Below are positions 1-13,268 of a DNA stretch of 35,093 nucleotides, in pieces. Source of the stretch: Cycloclasticus sp. symbiont of Poecilosclerida sp. M (GTDB lineage Bacteria > Pseudomonadota > Gammaproteobacteria > Methylococcales > Cycloclasticaceae); contig LWTN01000229.1 of assembly GCA_002101225.1 (NCBI GenBank), positions 1-35,093 of the forward strand. The letters run 5' to 3'. Below the pieces are notes generated by a model, which saw nothing but the letters and a program-made list of their open reading frames with translations, was not told where the DNA came from and searched no databases. The translations under genes and the position numbers were made by a program. Each line of letters starts with the position of its first letter. Within the stretch, counting starts at the first letter, position 1.

Positions 1-80
1 ATAGAAAAGTACCGAATAAGTTCTCTAAATTTCTTTTCGGAAAGGCGGGAACGGTGCGCATACTTGTTTTTTATAGTCAT
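1..80 (-). CDS. IS1595-like transposase, N-terminal part (partial at window edge)
   Basis: ATG at 80 (minus), open to position 1; MTIKNKYAHRSRLSEKKFRELIRYFS. Confidence 0.75.
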   Translation of the reverse strand, partial: MTIKNKYAHRSRLSEKKFRELIRYFS

Positions 81-130
81 AACAAAACCTTAGCATGATA
101 ATACTCATGCTTAACTTGTCATGACCCAAG
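1..130 (-). mobile_element. IS1595-family-like insertion sequence, 5' end only (truncated by window edge)
   Basis: Reverse strand from 80 reads MTIKNKYAHRSRLSEKKFRELIRYFS, an IS1595-type transposase N-terminus. The terminal sequence cttaacttgtcatgacccaag (110-130) is the inverse complement of 34785-34805. Confidence 0.8.
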
Positions 131-272
131 AAATTTAATCATCTTCGTGCTCGCGCCTAGCTTGTGCGTTGACGGATTGATTGATAAGGGCTAAATCGGC
201 TATACTATCTGGCCGACATTTGTAGAGATGTTGGCTCTTATTGATTAATAATTTAGTATAGGTGTTAGCCGA

Positions 273-3200
273 GTGAAACAAACCTCCATTCAACAAGCAG
301 GTTTATATAGCCCTGCGTTTGAGAAAGACAGCTGTGGCTTTGGTCTTATCGCGCAGATAGACGATAAGCCGAGTCATTGGTTGGTACAAACGTCGGTTGA
401 ATCGTTAGCAAGGTTAACGCACCGCGGGGCCGTCGCTGCAGATGGCAAAACGGGCGATGGCTGCGGCTTGCTGTTAAAAACACCTGAGGCATTTTTTCGC
501 GCAAAAGCGCAGGAGCTTGGCGTTGAAGCGGCAGAAGTTTTTGCGGTTGGCATGGTCTTTTTAAATAGCGACCAAGCTAAAGCAAATAAAGCGAAAAAAG
601 CCGTTGAAGAAGAAATCAAAAAACAGGGTTTAGAGTTTCTAGTTTGGCGAGACGTGCCAACAGATAAATCGGCCTGTGGTGAGCAAGCGCTAGCGACATT
701 GCCCGTCATAGAGCAAGTTTTTGTTAACGCAAAACCGGGCATGGATAGCACCGACCTCGATCGACGTTTATATATTGCCAGAAGGTGTGCAGAAAAACGG
801 TTAGAAAAGAACGATGGGATGTTTTACATCGCGAGTCTTGCCTCTAACGTCATTTCGTACAAGGGCTTGGTGATGCCTGAAAAATTGCCAATTTTTTACT
901 TAGATTTGAACGACCCAACGCTAGAGAGTTCGCAGTGTGTTTTCCATCAGCGATTCGCTACCAATACTTTTGCGCAATGGCGCTTAGCGCAGCCGTTTAG
1001 ATACTTAGCGCATAACGGCGAAATAAACACGATTCAGGGCAATCGTAATTGGGCGCGAGCGCGTAGTTATACGTTTGAAACACCGTTAATTCCAAATATG
1101 GATGACGTGCGGCCGATGGTTGCATCAGAGGGCTCTGACTCGAATAGCTTGGATAACATGTTGGACGGCTTGTTGGCCGGTGGGATGGATATATTTCGTG
1201 CGATGCGCCTGCTTATTCCGCCTGCTTGGCAGAATGTACACACCATAGACCCTGAGTTACGCGCGTTTTACGAATACTCATCGATGCATATGGAACCGTG
1301 GGATGGCCCTGCTGGTATCGTGCTAACCGATGGTCGATACGTCGCTTGTTGTATGGATAGGAATGGTTTGCGTCCGGCGCGTTTTGTAATTACAAAAGAC
1401 CGGCATATCACTCTCGCATCAGAAATTGGTGTTTACGATTACGAGCCAGAAGATGTTGTTCGTAAAGGTCGATTAAAGCCGGGTGAAATGTTGGCGGTCG
1501 ATACCCAAGAGGGCACAGTAATTGAGTCGACCGACATCGACGTTATGCTGAAACAGCGCCAGCCCTACAAAAAATGGTTGGCAGAACATACAAAGCGCAT
1601 CATGACTGAAGAAGGAAGCGACCCGCTTACATTTGTAGCGTTTGATAAAGAGCAATTACGCGTTTACGAAAAGCAGTTTCAATTAAGTTATGAAGAGCGT
1701 GATGAGGTGCTTAAGGTATTAGCTGAAGCGGGCCAAGAAGCTGTTGGTTCAATGGGCGATGACATTCCTATGGCTGTGTTGTCAAAAAAAATACGTAGTC
1801 CCTACGATTATTTCAGACAACAATTTGCCCAAGTAACGAACCCGCCCATCGACCCCTTACGTGAACAAGTCGTGATGTCGTTGATGACCAGCTTTGGCAA
1901 AGAGAAAAATTTATTTGAAGAGTCATCAGAGCACGCGCATCGGCTAGAGATTGACTCGCCCATATTGTCGGCCGCAAAGTTTAAGGCCTTGATAGAGGTT
2001 GAAGATGTTGCTTATCAAAATGCAATTATTTCTTTGCAATATGACCCCGAAAAAACCTCGCTAAAGCAGGCGATACGGGGCGTGTGCGAGCAAGTAAAAG
2101 AACAAATTGAAGCAGGAGCCGTTGTCTTGGTGCTCAGCGATCGTGGAATAGAAAAGGGCTTGTTGCCTATTCATGTACTTCTGGCGACTGGCGCGGTTCA
2201 TCATCACCTCGTAAACACGGGCCTTCGTTGCTCAGCCAACATTGTGGTAGAGACAGCCACCGCGAGAGACCCGCACCAATTTGCCACTTTAATTGGCTAT
2301 GGAGCGACGGCCGTCTATTCATACCTCGCTTTTGAGACGCTACAAGATATGCTTAAAACGGGGGCGATCGTTGATCAAGATGAGGGGGAGCTGGCGAGAA
2401 ATTACCGTAAGGGCATTAACAAAGGGCTGTATAAAATCTTATCTAAAATGGGCATTTCAACAATAGCGAGTTACCGTGGCTCTCAGTTATTTGAAATAGT
2501 TGGGTTTCAAGAAGACGTGGTATCGACTTGTTTTGAAGGTACGGTAAGCCGCATACAAGGAACGGGGTTTGATGAGCTCGAACAAGAGCAGAAGCACTTA
2601 GCTAAACTAGCCTGGAACCCGCGTAAGCTATCGGAACAAGGTGGCTTATTAAAGTTTGTACACGGTGGCGAGTATCACGCGTACAACCCAGACGTGGTTA
2701 ATTCGCTGCAGTTAGCAGTTCGTTCTGGGGACAAGCGCAAGTATCAGGAATATGCTGATTCGGTCAACCACCGCGCGCCTTCAACGATGCGCGATATGTT
2801 GCGGTTAAAGTTGGATGATAAAAACGCCATTTCGATAGATCAAGTTGAACCGGCAGAAGACCTTTTTACTAGATTTGATACAGCGGCTATGTCGCTGGGT
2901 GCTTTGTCGCCAGAAGCGCACGAAACACTCGCGATGGCAATGAACCGTTTAGGCGGACGCTCAAACTCGGGTGAAGGTGGGGAAGATCCAGCGCGTTATA
3001 GAACCGATAAGGTGTCTAAAATTAAGCAAGTTGCGTCGGGCCGATTTGGCGTAACACCGCACTACTTAGTGAACGCAGAGGTGTTACAAATAAAAGTGGC
3101 ACAGGGTGCGAAACCGGGTGAAGGTGGCCAATTACCGGGTGATAAGGTCAATAAAATGATTGCAAAACTGCGTCATTCAAAGCCTGGGGTTGCGCTTATA

Positions 3201-4748
3201 TCGCCACCACCCCACCACGATATTTATTCTATTGAAGATTTAGCGCAGCTCATTTTTGATCTGAAACAAGTCAATCCAGATGCGCTCGTGTCGGTTAAAT
3301 TGGTATCAGAGGCGGGTGTAGGTACTATTGCCGCCGGTGTTGCTAAGTGCTATGCAGACTTAATCACAATTGCTGGATACGATGGCGGAACGGGCGCAAG
3401 CCCAATAACCTCTGTTCGCTATGCAGGCGCACCGTGGGAACTGGGCTTAACAGAAACACACCAGATTTTATTAGCGAACGATTTGCGTAGCAAAGTTCGT
3501 CTGCAAACAGACGGCGGGCTCAAAACAGGCCTAGACGTGATTAAAGCCGCTATTTTAGGGGCGGAAAGCTTTGGCTTTGGAACCGGACCGATGGTGGCGA
3601 TGGGTTGCCGATATTTACGTATTTGCCACCTGAATAATTGCGCGACGGGCGTTGCAACACAAGATAATTTATTACGCGAAAAGCACTATCACGGTGAAGT
3701 TGAGTATGTGATGAACTATTTCCGCTTCTTGGCCCAGGAAGTACGCGAGTGGCTAGCAAAATTAGGCTTTACAAAGCTGGAAGATATAATTGGTCGTACC
3801 GACCTGTTAGAACAAATTGCAGGCTCAACGGATAAACAACGAGGGTTGAATTTAACGCCACTCTTAGAATTAATACCCGGTAACGAATCAAAGACTCAGC
3901 ATTGTATTACGCCGCAAAACTTACCTTTCGATAAGGCCGAATTTGCAGAAAATATGGTTAAAGATGTTTTGCCGTCTATTGAAGCCAAATCAGCAGAAAT
4001 ATTTAGCTATGAAATTAAAAACGTAAACCGCTCGATCGGTGCGCGTTTGTCGGGTGAAATAGCCAAGCGTTACGGCAACCAAGGCATGGAAGATGCACCC
4101 ATTCAAATTAACTTCAAAGGCACTGCAGGGCAAAGTTTTGGGGTTTGGAATGCGGGTGGGCTTCATCTAACGATTGAGGGCGATGCAAACGATTACGTGG
4201 GCAAAGGTATGGCGGGTGGAAAGCTTGTATTAAGGGCCCCCTCGGGCAGCACCTTCGATAGCGATGCTACAACCATTATGGGTAATACCTGCTTGTATGG
4301 CGCAACGGGCGGTAAACTTTTTGCCTCGGGCCTCGCGGGGGAACGGTTCGCGGTTCGTAACTCGGGCGCACTAGCAGTGGTAGAAGGCGTTGGAGACCAC
4401 GGTTGTGAGTATATGACCGGCGGTGTCGTCGTCGTGCTGGGTGAAACAGGTATTAATTTTGGTGCGGGTATGACAGGTGGCTTCGCGCTGGTACTCGATG
4501 AATCACGACATTTTGTTGATCGTTATAATCACGAGTTAATCGAAATTCATCGGATTATGTCTGAGTCTACGGCAGAATATTGTAATTATTTACGTAAAAT
4601 TATTGAGCAGCACGTGGCCGAAACGAGCAGTAAAAAAGGCCAGCAAATACTCGATAATTTCGCTGACTATATCCATAGTTTTTGGCTTGCCTCACCTAAG
4701 GCGACAGACATAAAAACCCTACTTGATTCGTTAAGACAAGCGGCTTAA
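273..4748 (+). CDS. gltB: Glutamate synthase [NADPH] large subunit
   Basis: 1491 aa ORF with GTG start; class II amidotransferase N-terminus [11 protein letters not shown]/Fe-S glutamate synthase core ([28 protein letters not shown]) and GXGXG C-terminal domain. Confidence 0.98.
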   Translation: MKQTSIQQAGLYSPAFEKDSCGFGLIAQIDDKPSHWLVQTSVESLARLTHRGAVAADGKTGDGCGLLLKTPEAFFRAKAQELGVEAAEVFAVGMVFLNSDQAKANKAKKAVEEEIKKQGLEFLVWRDVPTDKSACGEQALATLPVIEQVFVNAKPGMDSTDLDRRLYIARRCAEKRLEKNDGMFYIASLASNVISYKGLVMPEKLPIFYLDLNDPTLESSQCVFHQRFATNTFAQWRLAQPFRYLAHNGEINTIQGNRNWARARSYTFETPLIPNMDDVRPMVASEGSDSNSLDNMLDGLLAGGMDIFRAMRLLIPPAWQNVHTIDPELRAFYEYSSMHMEPWDGPAGIVLTDGRYVACCMDRNGLRPARFVITKDRHITLASEIGVYDYEPEDVVRKGRLKPGEMLAVDTQEGTVIESTDIDVMLKQRQPYKKWLAEHTKRIMTEEGSDPLTFVAFDKEQLRVYEKQFQLSYEERDEVLKVLAEAGQEAVGSMGDDIPMAVLSKKIRSPYDYFRQQFAQVTNPPIDPLREQVVMSLMTSFGKEKNLFEESSEHAHRLEIDSPILSAAKFKALIEVEDVAYQNAIISLQYDPEKTSLKQAIRGVCEQVKEQIEAGAVVLVLSDRGIEKGLLPIHVLLATGAVHHHLVNTGLRCSANIVVETATARDPHQFATLIGYGATAVYSYLAFETLQDMLKTGAIVDQDEGELARNYRKGINKGLYKILSKMGISTIASYRGSQLFEIVGFQEDVVSTCFEGTVSRIQGTGFDELEQEQKHLAKLAWNPRKLSEQGGLLKFVHGGEYHAYNPDVVNSLQLAVRSGDKRKYQEYADSVNHRAPSTMRDMLRLKLDDKNAISIDQVEPAEDLFTRFDTAAMSLGALSPEAHETLAMAMNRLGGRSNSGEGGEDPARYRTDKVSKIKQVASGRFGVTPHYLVNAEVLQIKVAQGAKPGEGGQLPGDKVNKMIAKLRHSKPGVALISPPPHHDIYSIEDLAQLIFDLKQVNPDALVSVKLVSEAGVGTIAAGVAKCYADLITIAGYDGGTGASPITSVRYAGAPWELGLTETHQILLANDLRSKVRLQTDGGLKTGLDVIKAAILGAESFGFGTGPMVAMGCRYLRICHLNNCATGVATQDNLLREKHYHGEVEYVMNYFRFLAQEVREWLAKLGFTKLEDIIGRTDLLEQIAGSTDKQRGLNLTPLLELIPGNESKTQHCITPQNLPFDKAEFAENMVKDVLPSIEAKSAEIFSYEIKNVNRSIGARLSGEIAKRYGNQGMEDAPIQINFKGTAGQSFGVWNAGGLHLTIEGDANDYVGKGMAGGKLVLRAPSGSTFDSDATTIMGNTCLYGATGGKLFASGLAGERFAVRNSGALAVVEGVGDHGCEYMTGGVVVVLGETGINFGAGMTGGFALVLDESRHFVDRYNHELIEIHRIMSESTAEYCNYLRKIIEQHVAETSSKKGQQILDNFADYIHSFWLASPKATDIKTLLDSLRQAA

Positions 4749-6188
<1,440 letters not shown>

Positions 6189-6232
6189 GCCTTTCTTGTT
6201 AGCAAGCGACTAAGCGCAAGGGAAATCACAAA

Positions 6233-7291
6233 ATGACGAGTTTGAAAAACGATTTAATACTCAGAACGCTACGCGGTGAAAAAACTGAGCGCACACCCGT
6301 GTGGATGATGCGCCAAGCGGGTCGTTATTTACCAGAGTATCGTGCTACACGGGCACGAGCTGGCAGTTTTCTAGACCTTTGTAAAAATGCAGAGTTGGCG
6401 TGTGAGGTAACTCTGCAGCCACTTGAGCGTTATCCTCTTGATGCCGCCATCTTATTTTCAGATATTTTAACAATCCCCGACGCGATGGGTTTAGGCCTGT
6501 ACTTTACAGAGGGTGAGGGGCCAAAATTTGAACGCCCCGTGCGCACAGCGGCGAATGTTGATAAATTATTTGTACCGGATCCGAACCAAGAATTGCAGTA
6601 CGTGATGAACGCCGTTTCAACTATTAAACAAGGGCTGCAAGGCCGAGTGCCTTTGATAGGTTTCTCGGGAAGTCCGTGGACACTGGCGTGTTATATGGTC
6701 GAGGGAAGTGGCAGTAAAAATTTCGCCCGAATTAAAAAAATGATGTACGACGCGCCAGAATTGATGCACCGTTTGTTGGAGATTGTCAGCCAATCGGTTA
6801 TTAGCTATCTACAGGCTCAAATTGAAGCAGGCGTGCAGATTGTGATGGTGTTTGATACTTGGGGCGGCAATTTAACGACGGCAGATTACCAAGAGTTTTC
6901 GCTGGCCTATAGCCAAAAAATAGCACAGGCACTGCAAGCAAATAATCCAGAAACACCGCGCATGTTGTTTACTAAAGCTGCAGGTGTTTGGCTAGCGCCA
7001 ATGGCAGATGCTGGCTATGATGGTTTGGGCGTGGACTGGACTACCGACCTCAAACCAGCAAGAGAACTGACGCAAGACAGGGTTGTTCTACAAGGCAATT
7101 TGGATCCTACGGCGCTTTACGCGAGTCCTGAAACTATTCGCCAAAAAGTACGCAACGTACTGGCCGATTACGGGCATGGACATAAGCATATCTTTAATTT
7201 AGGCCACGGAATATTGCCGGATATAAACCCTGAACACGTAACGGCAATGATTGATGAAGTACATCAATCCAGTCCGGCATATCACAAATAG
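6233..7291 (+). CDS. hemE: Uroporphyrinogen decarboxylase
   Basis: 352 aa; signatures [49 protein letters not shown]. Confidence 0.98.
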   Translation: MTSLKNDLILRTLRGEKTERTPVWMMRQAGRYLPEYRATRARAGSFLDLCKNAELACEVTLQPLERYPLDAAILFSDILTIPDAMGLGLYFTEGEGPKFERPVRTAANVDKLFVPDPNQELQYVMNAVSTIKQGLQGRVPLIGFSGSPWTLACYMVEGSGSKNFARIKKMMYDAPELMHRLLEIVSQSVISYLQAQIEAGVQIVMVFDTWGGNLTTADYQEFSLAYSQKIAQALQANNPETPRMLFTKAAGVWLAPMADAGYDGLGVDWTTDLKPARELTQDRVVLQGNLDPTALYASPETIRQKVRNVLADYGHGHKHIFNLGHGILPDINPEHVTAMIDEVHQSSPAYHK

Positions 7292-7303
7292 GTTAAAACC
7301 GTT

Positions 7304-7756
7304 TTAACGCCAACATCCTGTGCCAGTAGCAGTTTTAGTACCTGTTTGATTGTAAGTCATGGTGCCACATTTGTCGGCCGTTTGATCATTTTGTGGAACA
7401 GCTTGTAGCACAAAAGCTGTTTGCGTAGGGGCTGCTGGGGCTGCTGCAAATGAGTATTTGTAATCATTGTGCTTTATACTTTTATCTAATAAAGGAATAC
7501 AACCACCCACAGTTCCACAGGAAGGGTTAGGTGTTATGGGGTCTTTCACTCCATCTGGTATGAGGTATGAGTTGTTCTCAGTAAAACGACGCTCAATAAA
7601 ATTAGCTAACTTCAATAAATCTGATTGAGCTGCCGCGCGTTTAGTTGCACGCGTATTGTCGACATAAGCTGGATAGGCAAAGGATGCTAATATACCAATA
7701 ATAACTACAACAATCATTAACTCAACAAGAGTAAAGCCGGCTCTATTTTTCATCAT
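7304..7756 (-). CDS. pilE: Type IV minor pilin PilE-like
   Basis: Class III prepilin signal GFTLVELMIVVVIIGILASFAYPAY, C-terminal Cys pair, end of minor pilin cluster after pilY1. Confidence 0.9.
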   Translation of the reverse strand: MMKNRAGFTLVELMIVVVIIGILASFAYPAYVDNTRATKRAAAQSDLLKLANFIERRFTENNSYLIPDGVKDPITPNPSCGTVGGCIPLLDKSIKHNDYKYSFAAAPAAPTQTAFVLQAVPQNDQTADKCGTMTYNQTGTKTATGTGCWR

Positions 7757-7773
7757 ATAAATTTACTCTTTAG

Positions 7774-10700
7774 TTATCTTAACTGACGCCATGATTGTCT
7801 TCCTGTGGGGCTACCAGAGGCCCTTTTTATCACGCCTAAACTACCACTACCACTAGTATACAGACACTCTGTGCGATCATCACAGACGAGCACACTTGGG
7901 GCTTTAATAATGCCGAGCCCATATTTTCTGATGCCGCTTATAGCAATATTGTCTAAGGCATCAATTTTACCGTCTCCATTAGTGTCGTATATATGGACAA
8001 GATCATTTAAGTCAATCGCGCCATCGTTATTGATATCGAAGGGTGAGGTGCTCAAACGGCTACCATTTACAGCATCTAATTCCATTAACCAACTGGAACC
8101 GCCTGAACCGCAAGGGTTTGAGCTAGGGATTAAGGTTACAACGATGAGACGGCCATTTCTGAGTAAAGGGACGCTGACGACGCGTTCGCCCTCTGGCCCA
8201 TTGGCAGTCGGGACGTTCAGATCCATATACCAACCATCTTTTTCAGAGTAGTTTACAGTGGTGTCGGAAGTGACTCGGATATCAATAGATAAAGCAGCCA
8301 TAGTCGCTTCAGATAAAATTTGTTGTTCTTGTAAACGAGAGCGGCTTGCAACGGGAGCACCTTGGTCTCTAATACCATAGAAAGTTTGTATTTGAGGATT
8401 GTCTCCGACGATTTGGTCATTGTTAGCATAGTATTTGCCAGTACCAAAATAGACCATTAAGCCGCCATCAGGGTGTCTTCCTACTTGCAGCTTGGCGGTG
8501 ATTGGTTGTGGAGTACTTAACGCATCAAGCGCCCTGTAGAGTGGTGCAGGATTCGAGTTTGTGCTATAGGCCACCCCCCAGGTATTTGAGGACCTGCCTG
8601 ATACATCAAATTTCCATAAGTTACCAAGCAAGTCACCGGCATAAATACTGTCGGTTACGCTATCTCCATCTTCATCAATAGCAATTGGGGTAGAGAGCCC
8701 GTTAGGATTTTCAGCGTTACCGACCCCGGTGTCTATGCTTTTTATGATATGCCCTGTTTGAATGTCTATAAGGTATAAAACGGCTTTATGGCTGGCGCTT
8801 TCATACCCATTTGCAACAACGGCAGCCCAGTTGCCATTGTGCATTTTAACGACAGAGGCTTGAGGCAGTGTATAGCCCAAATTATTGGAAAAGTCTGTTA
8901 AATCACTGCTTGGGCCAGGTGCTTGGGTAGTAGAAATCTCCCATAAAACATTACTGGCGGAGAAGCTTGAAGGCTTGGTAACGTCTAAGGCGAAAAGCCC
9001 CTTGCCACCAGCACCTAAGGTATTGACCATAACGGAATGCCACGCGCTGCCAAAGTAGGCGTCGCCAACAAGGGGGGATCCATCTACGCTGTACCTGTGA
9101 GGGATGCAGCCAGCATCCGCACAACCATAAAGGGGGTCGCTCAGAGTGCTTAACGAGGCAATGGTTGCGTCAGGTACATATGTAAATAGTTCGGAACCAG
9201 TTACTGCATTAATAGCGTGTAACATAGCATCATTGGCTGAGAAATACATGGCGGGCGTTCTGGAAAGTTTTGCCGTTAAATAAGCTGCATAGGTGGAGCC
9301 TTCGGGGCTGTCTAGTTGAGTGTAACCAAAGTCTCCAACCGTGCCCGCAAACCAAGGGTCGGAATTAATCACATCACCCAATAAAGAGGAGCGGTCTCTA
9401 AATGCCCCGCCATTTTGTTCTTCGGTGCTGGTATCGCCTCGAATGTAATCAGCCCTCGTTGCTCCTAAAGTGTCTGTTCCCCCTGATGAATCAGTGTTCA
9501 TTAGAGCTTGTTGGGAGGTGTTAAGGTTGGCGTACTCAAAGACAATGCCCGTAGAGCTGCCGCTTGTAGCGTCATAAGAAAATATTTTACGGCTATTTTC
9601 AGTAGGGATTAATGTTGCGGCATCCCAAGCTTGTGTGCCAATGCTACCGTCTGTGTTTAAGTCAAAAGCCAATAGTTGCCCTGTCCATGTGGCGCTATCA
9701 AAACGGGCTTGGTAGATTTTTGAATTGATGTTGAGCCGAGTAGCGTTAGCTGCTACCGATGTTGCGGAAGAGCTCCCTTCCTTAATAGTATAAAATGCTC
9801 GGCTAAGAGCAGAGACGAGCTTATCGGGTTCGGTGGCTAATACATAATTGTCTGGCACGCCGTCTGAGTCGGCATCCCATTCGGTTGTTGATGCTCCAGG
9901 CGACCCATTATTGGGGTCACCGTCAGCATTATCATCAATAAATCCGCCGTATTTACCCGCCAGCCACAGCATATTCGTTTGGCCCAATAATGGGTTGAGG
10001 CTATATTCTTGCGTATCTATCATAAAAGTAGAAATGGTTTGTTTTCCAGCAAAGTCAGTTGTTGCGCCCAAACGACCCGTCGCACCAGTACGGATATCTT
10101 GCGTATTGGCATAGTAAGCGAGTCCAGCAATATAATAAGAATTCTCTTTATCTCCGTTTGTAGGTGTACCGAAGACTTCGCCTAGCTTCGTGAGGGTTTT
10201 TTTAGTAACTGCTTTACCAGAATCACATTCTAGAGCAGTGCAACCGATAAACTGCTCGGTGCCGTTTAAGCCTTCTAAATCACCAACGGTATTGGTTAGG
10301 TTAGTTACATTAATGTCTAAGTCTGGCGTGCTTGGCGGCCGAAAGTCATCGAGGATATCTCTGCCATTAAACGTACGGGAAGTAAAATGAGTGCCTGGCA
10401 ATCTTTTGTCTTTCCATGGATTAGCATCGTTTATTGCTATAATAAAATTCTTTTGGCACTCGTATTGGATAGGGTCTTGCCATTGGTTCAGCCTTAAAAT
10501 AGGGAAGCCACCCTTATTACCGATTAAGTATTCACTTGTTGGCCCAAGGTTTTTGAAGTAACGAATAGATTCATAAAATAATTCCCCTGCAGGGTCGTTG
10601 GCTTTATAGCCAAAGTCACTAAATTTATTTAAATAGGTAATTACACCAGAGAGAGTAACACCGCTTGTCCTAGCATCGACGGGATTAGAGTTGGTGTTAA

Positions 10701-11655
10701 TGATGCCAGTTGGTAATATTTCTGCGAGAGGGTTAGCTTTTGTTCCGCCGTTACCATCTGGCATGGTTGTGCCGACGTACTTAATATTTGAGCGCAAAAC
10801 ACCTCCCTGAATACCGTCACCGCTGGTGTTGCTGTAACTGGTAACGCCAAATCGCATATGATCTGCATTGTTTTGTATCAAGCCTTCAGGTTTATAGTAA
10901 CTACCGTCCCCGTCCCCGTAGGGTGTGCAGTTAGCCTCTAAATTACTCTCTTTCTCACATACTCTTACTCGTAGCTTGTATGTTCCTCCGTGGCTTAGGT
11001 CATCTCCATCAACTGAGGTCCCAAATTTAACGCCAAAGTCTTCATTGCGAATATAAACGGGCACAGGCCAAGGGGTTACGGTTGATGGGGACACGTTGAG
11101 ACCAGGCGCAATAAATTTACGAGGAAACCCATAGTTACTACTTGATTTGCGTGTTCTACGGATCACCGTTTCCTCTATAGTATCTACTACGCGGTTGCCG
11201 CCGGTCATCGTTAAGACAAACATATCCATGGCTGTCATGGTGGCCCAGTTCATAAAGTTGCCACTGAATTTAGCAATACAGTCGTGGTCAGGGCTATTGA
11301 CTGCCCCATCTGGATTAAATTGGTCAGTAGCACGATCATAGATATAACATTTGTTAGAGTCAAAATAGCCGAGATATACGCGGCTAGGGGTGTAACAAAC
11401 ACCGAGGCCACCCTGTTCCCCACTAATACGACCACCACAGTGAGTGCTATCAGTGCTATCAGTGCCATCAGTCCCCCGATCATTATAAGCGGCGCCGCCG
11501 ATCGGGGCTTCAATAGACATATTTAAAAGTACATTTGGGTCGACTGATGTAGTCAAAAACAAGGGTGACTGGGCAATGGTTGCATAAGCAGTGCCGGCGG
11601 TATATAAAGCGGCAAAAGTGATAAAAATAAGTTTTTGGATGATAAGTTTCAGCAT
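7774..11655 (-). CDS. pilY1: Type IV pilus tip-associated protein PilY1
   Basis: 1293 aa with signal peptide; beta-propeller region (YFSANDAMLHAINAVTGSELFTYVPD, GAGGKGLFALDVT, YAGDLLGNLWKFD), Ca-binding-like DINNDGAID/DTNGDGKID. Confidence 0.95.
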   Translation of the reverse strand: MLKLIIQKLIFITFAALYTAGTAYATIAQSPLFLTTSVDPNVLLNMSIEAPIGGAAYNDRGTDGTDSTDSTHCGGRISGEQGGLGVCYTPSRVYLGYFDSNKCYIYDRATDQFNPDGAVNSPDHDCIAKFSGNFMNWATMTAMDMFVLTMTGGNRVVDTIEETVIRRTRKSSSNYGFPRKFIAPGLNVSPSTVTPWPVPVYIRNEDFGVKFGTSVDGDDLSHGGTYKLRVRVCEKESNLEANCTPYGDGDGSYYKPEGLIQNNADHMRFGVTSYSNTSGDGIQGGVLRSNIKYVGTTMPDGNGGTKANPLAEILPTGIINTNSNPVDARTSGVTLSGVITYLNKFSDFGYKANDPAGELFYESIRYFKNLGPTSEYLIGNKGGFPILRLNQWQDPIQYECQKNFIIAINDANPWKDKRLPGTHFTSRTFNGRDILDDFRPPSTPDLDINVTNLTNTVGDLEGLNGTEQFIGCTALECDSGKAVTKKTLTKLGEVFGTPTNGDKENSYYIAGLAYYANTQDIRTGATGRLGATTDFAGKQTISTFMIDTQEYSLNPLLGQTNMLWLAGKYGGFIDDNADGDPNNGSPGASTTEWDADSDGVPDNYVLATEPDKLVSALSRAFYTIKEGSSSATSVAANATRLNINSKIYQARFDSATWTGQLLAFDLNTDGSIGTQAWDAATLIPTENSRKIFSYDATSGSSTGIVFEYANLNTSQQALMNTDSSGGTDTLGATRADYIRGDTSTEEQNGGAFRDRSSLLGDVINSDPWFAGTVGDFGYTQLDSPEGSTYAAYLTAKLSRTPAMYFSANDAMLHAINAVTGSELFTYVPDATIASLSTLSDPLYGCADAGCIPHRYSVDGSPLVGDAYFGSAWHSVMVNTLGAGGKGLFALDVTKPSSFSASNVLWEISTTQAPGPSSDLTDFSNNLGYTLPQASVVKMHNGNWAAVVANGYESASHKAVLYLIDIQTGHIIKSIDTGVGNAENPNGLSTPIAIDEDGDSVTDSIYAGDLLGNLWKFDVSGRSSNTWGVAYSTNSNPAPLYRALDALSTPQPITAKLQVGRHPDGGLMVYFGTGKYYANNDQIVGDNPQIQTFYGIRDQGAPVASRSRLQEQQILSEATMAALSIDIRVTSDTTVNYSEKDGWYMDLNVPTANGPEGERVVSVPLLRNGRLIVVTLIPSSNPCGSGGSSWLMELDAVNGSRLSTSPFDINNDGAIDLNDLVHIYDTNGDGKIDALDNIAISGIRKYGLGIIKAPSVLVCDDRTECLYTSGSGSLGVIKRASGSPTGRQSWRQLR

Positions 11656-11676
11656 GTTTAGTGCTCCTGAATACAG

Positions 11677-12198
11677 TTAGCGTTTATATGTGCTTTGTAG
11701 CATAACAACAGCAGTGTTTGTGCCACCAACCGCGTTGGTGGTTATACGGTAATAACGATTTTGAACAGCTACACCAGTTTCTAGACTGCCTCCAGACTCA
11801 GTAATGGTTGGCAGTTCTTCAACGATGTAAGCGGGTGGCGATGCAATGCCATCCAATTTGCCGGTATAGGAGATCGCACCGTTTGCGGGGTCAGACCAGT
11901 TAGTGATTGTATCCCAGCGAGCTGCACCAGCGGTGGTGGGTTGATAGTGCCCTAAAATGCCATCGGTAAAAGACGGTAATATAGGCGTTACTCTCAGGTA
12001 CTCCTCTGCCTCGCGTAGCGCCGATTCGGCTGCTTGTAAAGACATGTTCCTGTCTTTGAAGTTACCCGCCATTCTTTCTTCTAGAACGGTTGTTTGCATG
12101 CCAGAAATGCCCAGCAATGTCATTAACAATAACATGATGAGGCTGACGAAAAGAATGGCGCCAGCTTGTTTTTTGTGGGATTTAAAATTATTATTCAT
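11677..12198 (-). CDS. pilX: Type IV pilus assembly protein PilX
   Basis: KKQAGAILFVSLIMLLLMTLLGISGMQTTVLEERMAGNFKDRNMSLQAAESALREAE is characteristic of PilX N-termini; position in cluster. Confidence 0.93.
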   Translation of the reverse strand: MNNNFKSHKKQAGAILFVSLIMLLLMTLLGISGMQTTVLEERMAGNFKDRNMSLQAAESALREAEEYLRVTPILPSFTDGILGHYQPTTAGAARWDTITNWSDPANGAISYTGKLDGIASPPAYIVEELPTITESGGSLETGVAVQNRYYRITTNAVGGTNTAVVMLQSTYKR

Positions 12199-12200
12199 AC

Positions 12201-13268
12201 TTATTGCACTCGGTTTCTAATGCCTACGACGGTCGTAAAAACTCGTCGTAGGCGGTTGTCTGGTGAGGTGACAGTTGCACCATTGTACGTGTAGATAAGC
12301 TTGTCGGTCGTTAGGTTATCGGCCTGTGTTTCAACCAATAAGCTGATTTCAGCACTGATGACATTGCCCCAATTAGCGGCTGCACCTACATCATTGGCAG
12401 TTTGATAGACATCAATAATGTCATCACCTGTGGTGTCCACGCCGTATTTTATTTGCATGTTTTCAACGCCCTCTATTAACTCCCTCGCTTTTCCCGCGGT
12501 ATTGTCGTATGCCCATAGGGCATTGCGCCCACCCTCCCCTTTGCGTATATAGTAGGTAAGCGAAGTAAGCTGCAGTAACTCGGAGTCTGAGCCGTAAAGT
12601 TTTGCGTTACCAGTGCCGCAAACACCGGTGCCAATACCCGCTTGATTAAGGCATAAGCTCCCCCCGGTGTTTTTGTCAACAGTGTGTGTGATGGTTTGTG
12701 GGGAGCCACTGGAAACAGTAGTGGCCTTGAAAATGTGTGCATCTTGGCAGTCTGAAATCATCAAAGTATCGTCTTTTTTTAGGTTGCAACTATTAGCTGC
12801 CGAAATTTGTATGACGGCATCCGAGGAGAGCATCGGCACAGTTAATGTCGCGCCACAACTACTGCCTTTCTGAATGGTAATAGTATCGGTGCCGCCGATA
12901 GTTGTGGTAGCAATACTAGCGTTTAATACGGGCGCCCATACAGTGAGCGATGTGGCTTCATTTCCGCTAATGGTACTGTCTTTATCATAATTAGGGACAG
13001 GAGCTTGAGCAACAGTTTGTACATTCATTTCTTCAATGGCTCTACAGCCAGTGTAGCCAGCTTCTCGAACGTCTTTAGTGATGAATTGGAAGCCGAAACG
13101 GGTATTTTCTTGAAGTCTAGAGTGTTCTTCGGTAATTCGGTACGTTTTTTGGGTGCTGATAAAAATTTGACTGACACCTGCGATTAATATTAGACCGATG
13201 ACCATCGCAACCATTAATTCAACAAGTGTAATGCCTTGCTGATTTATTTTTTTAGTTAAAAAAGTCAT
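12201..13268 (-). CDS. pilW: Type IV pilus minor pilin PilW
   Basis: QQGITLVELMVAMVIGLILIAGVSQIFISTQKTYR...ENTRFGFQFITKDVREAGYTGC; typical PilW. Confidence 0.93.
   Translation of the reverse strand: MTFLTKKINQQGITLVELMVAMVIGLILIAGVSQIFISTQKTYRITEEHSRLQENTRFGFQFITKDVREAGYTGCRAIEEMNVQTVAQAPVPNYDKDSTISGNEATSLTVWAPVLNASIATTTIGGTDTITIQKGSSCGATLTVPMLSSDAVIQISAANSCNLKKDDTLMISDCQDAHIFKATTVSSGSPQTITHTVDKNTGGSLCLNQAGIGTGVCGTGNAKLYGSDSELLQLTSLTYYIRKGEGGRNALWAYDNTAGKARELIEGVENMQIKYGVDTTGDDIIDVYQTANDVGAAANWGNVISAEISLLVETQADNLTTDKLIYTYNGATVTSPDNRLRRVFTTVVGIRNRVQ

Noticed and set aside
374-751. 125 aa minus-strand ORF inside gltB
   Set aside because: Antisense to a strongly supported conserved CDS; no recognisable protein features.
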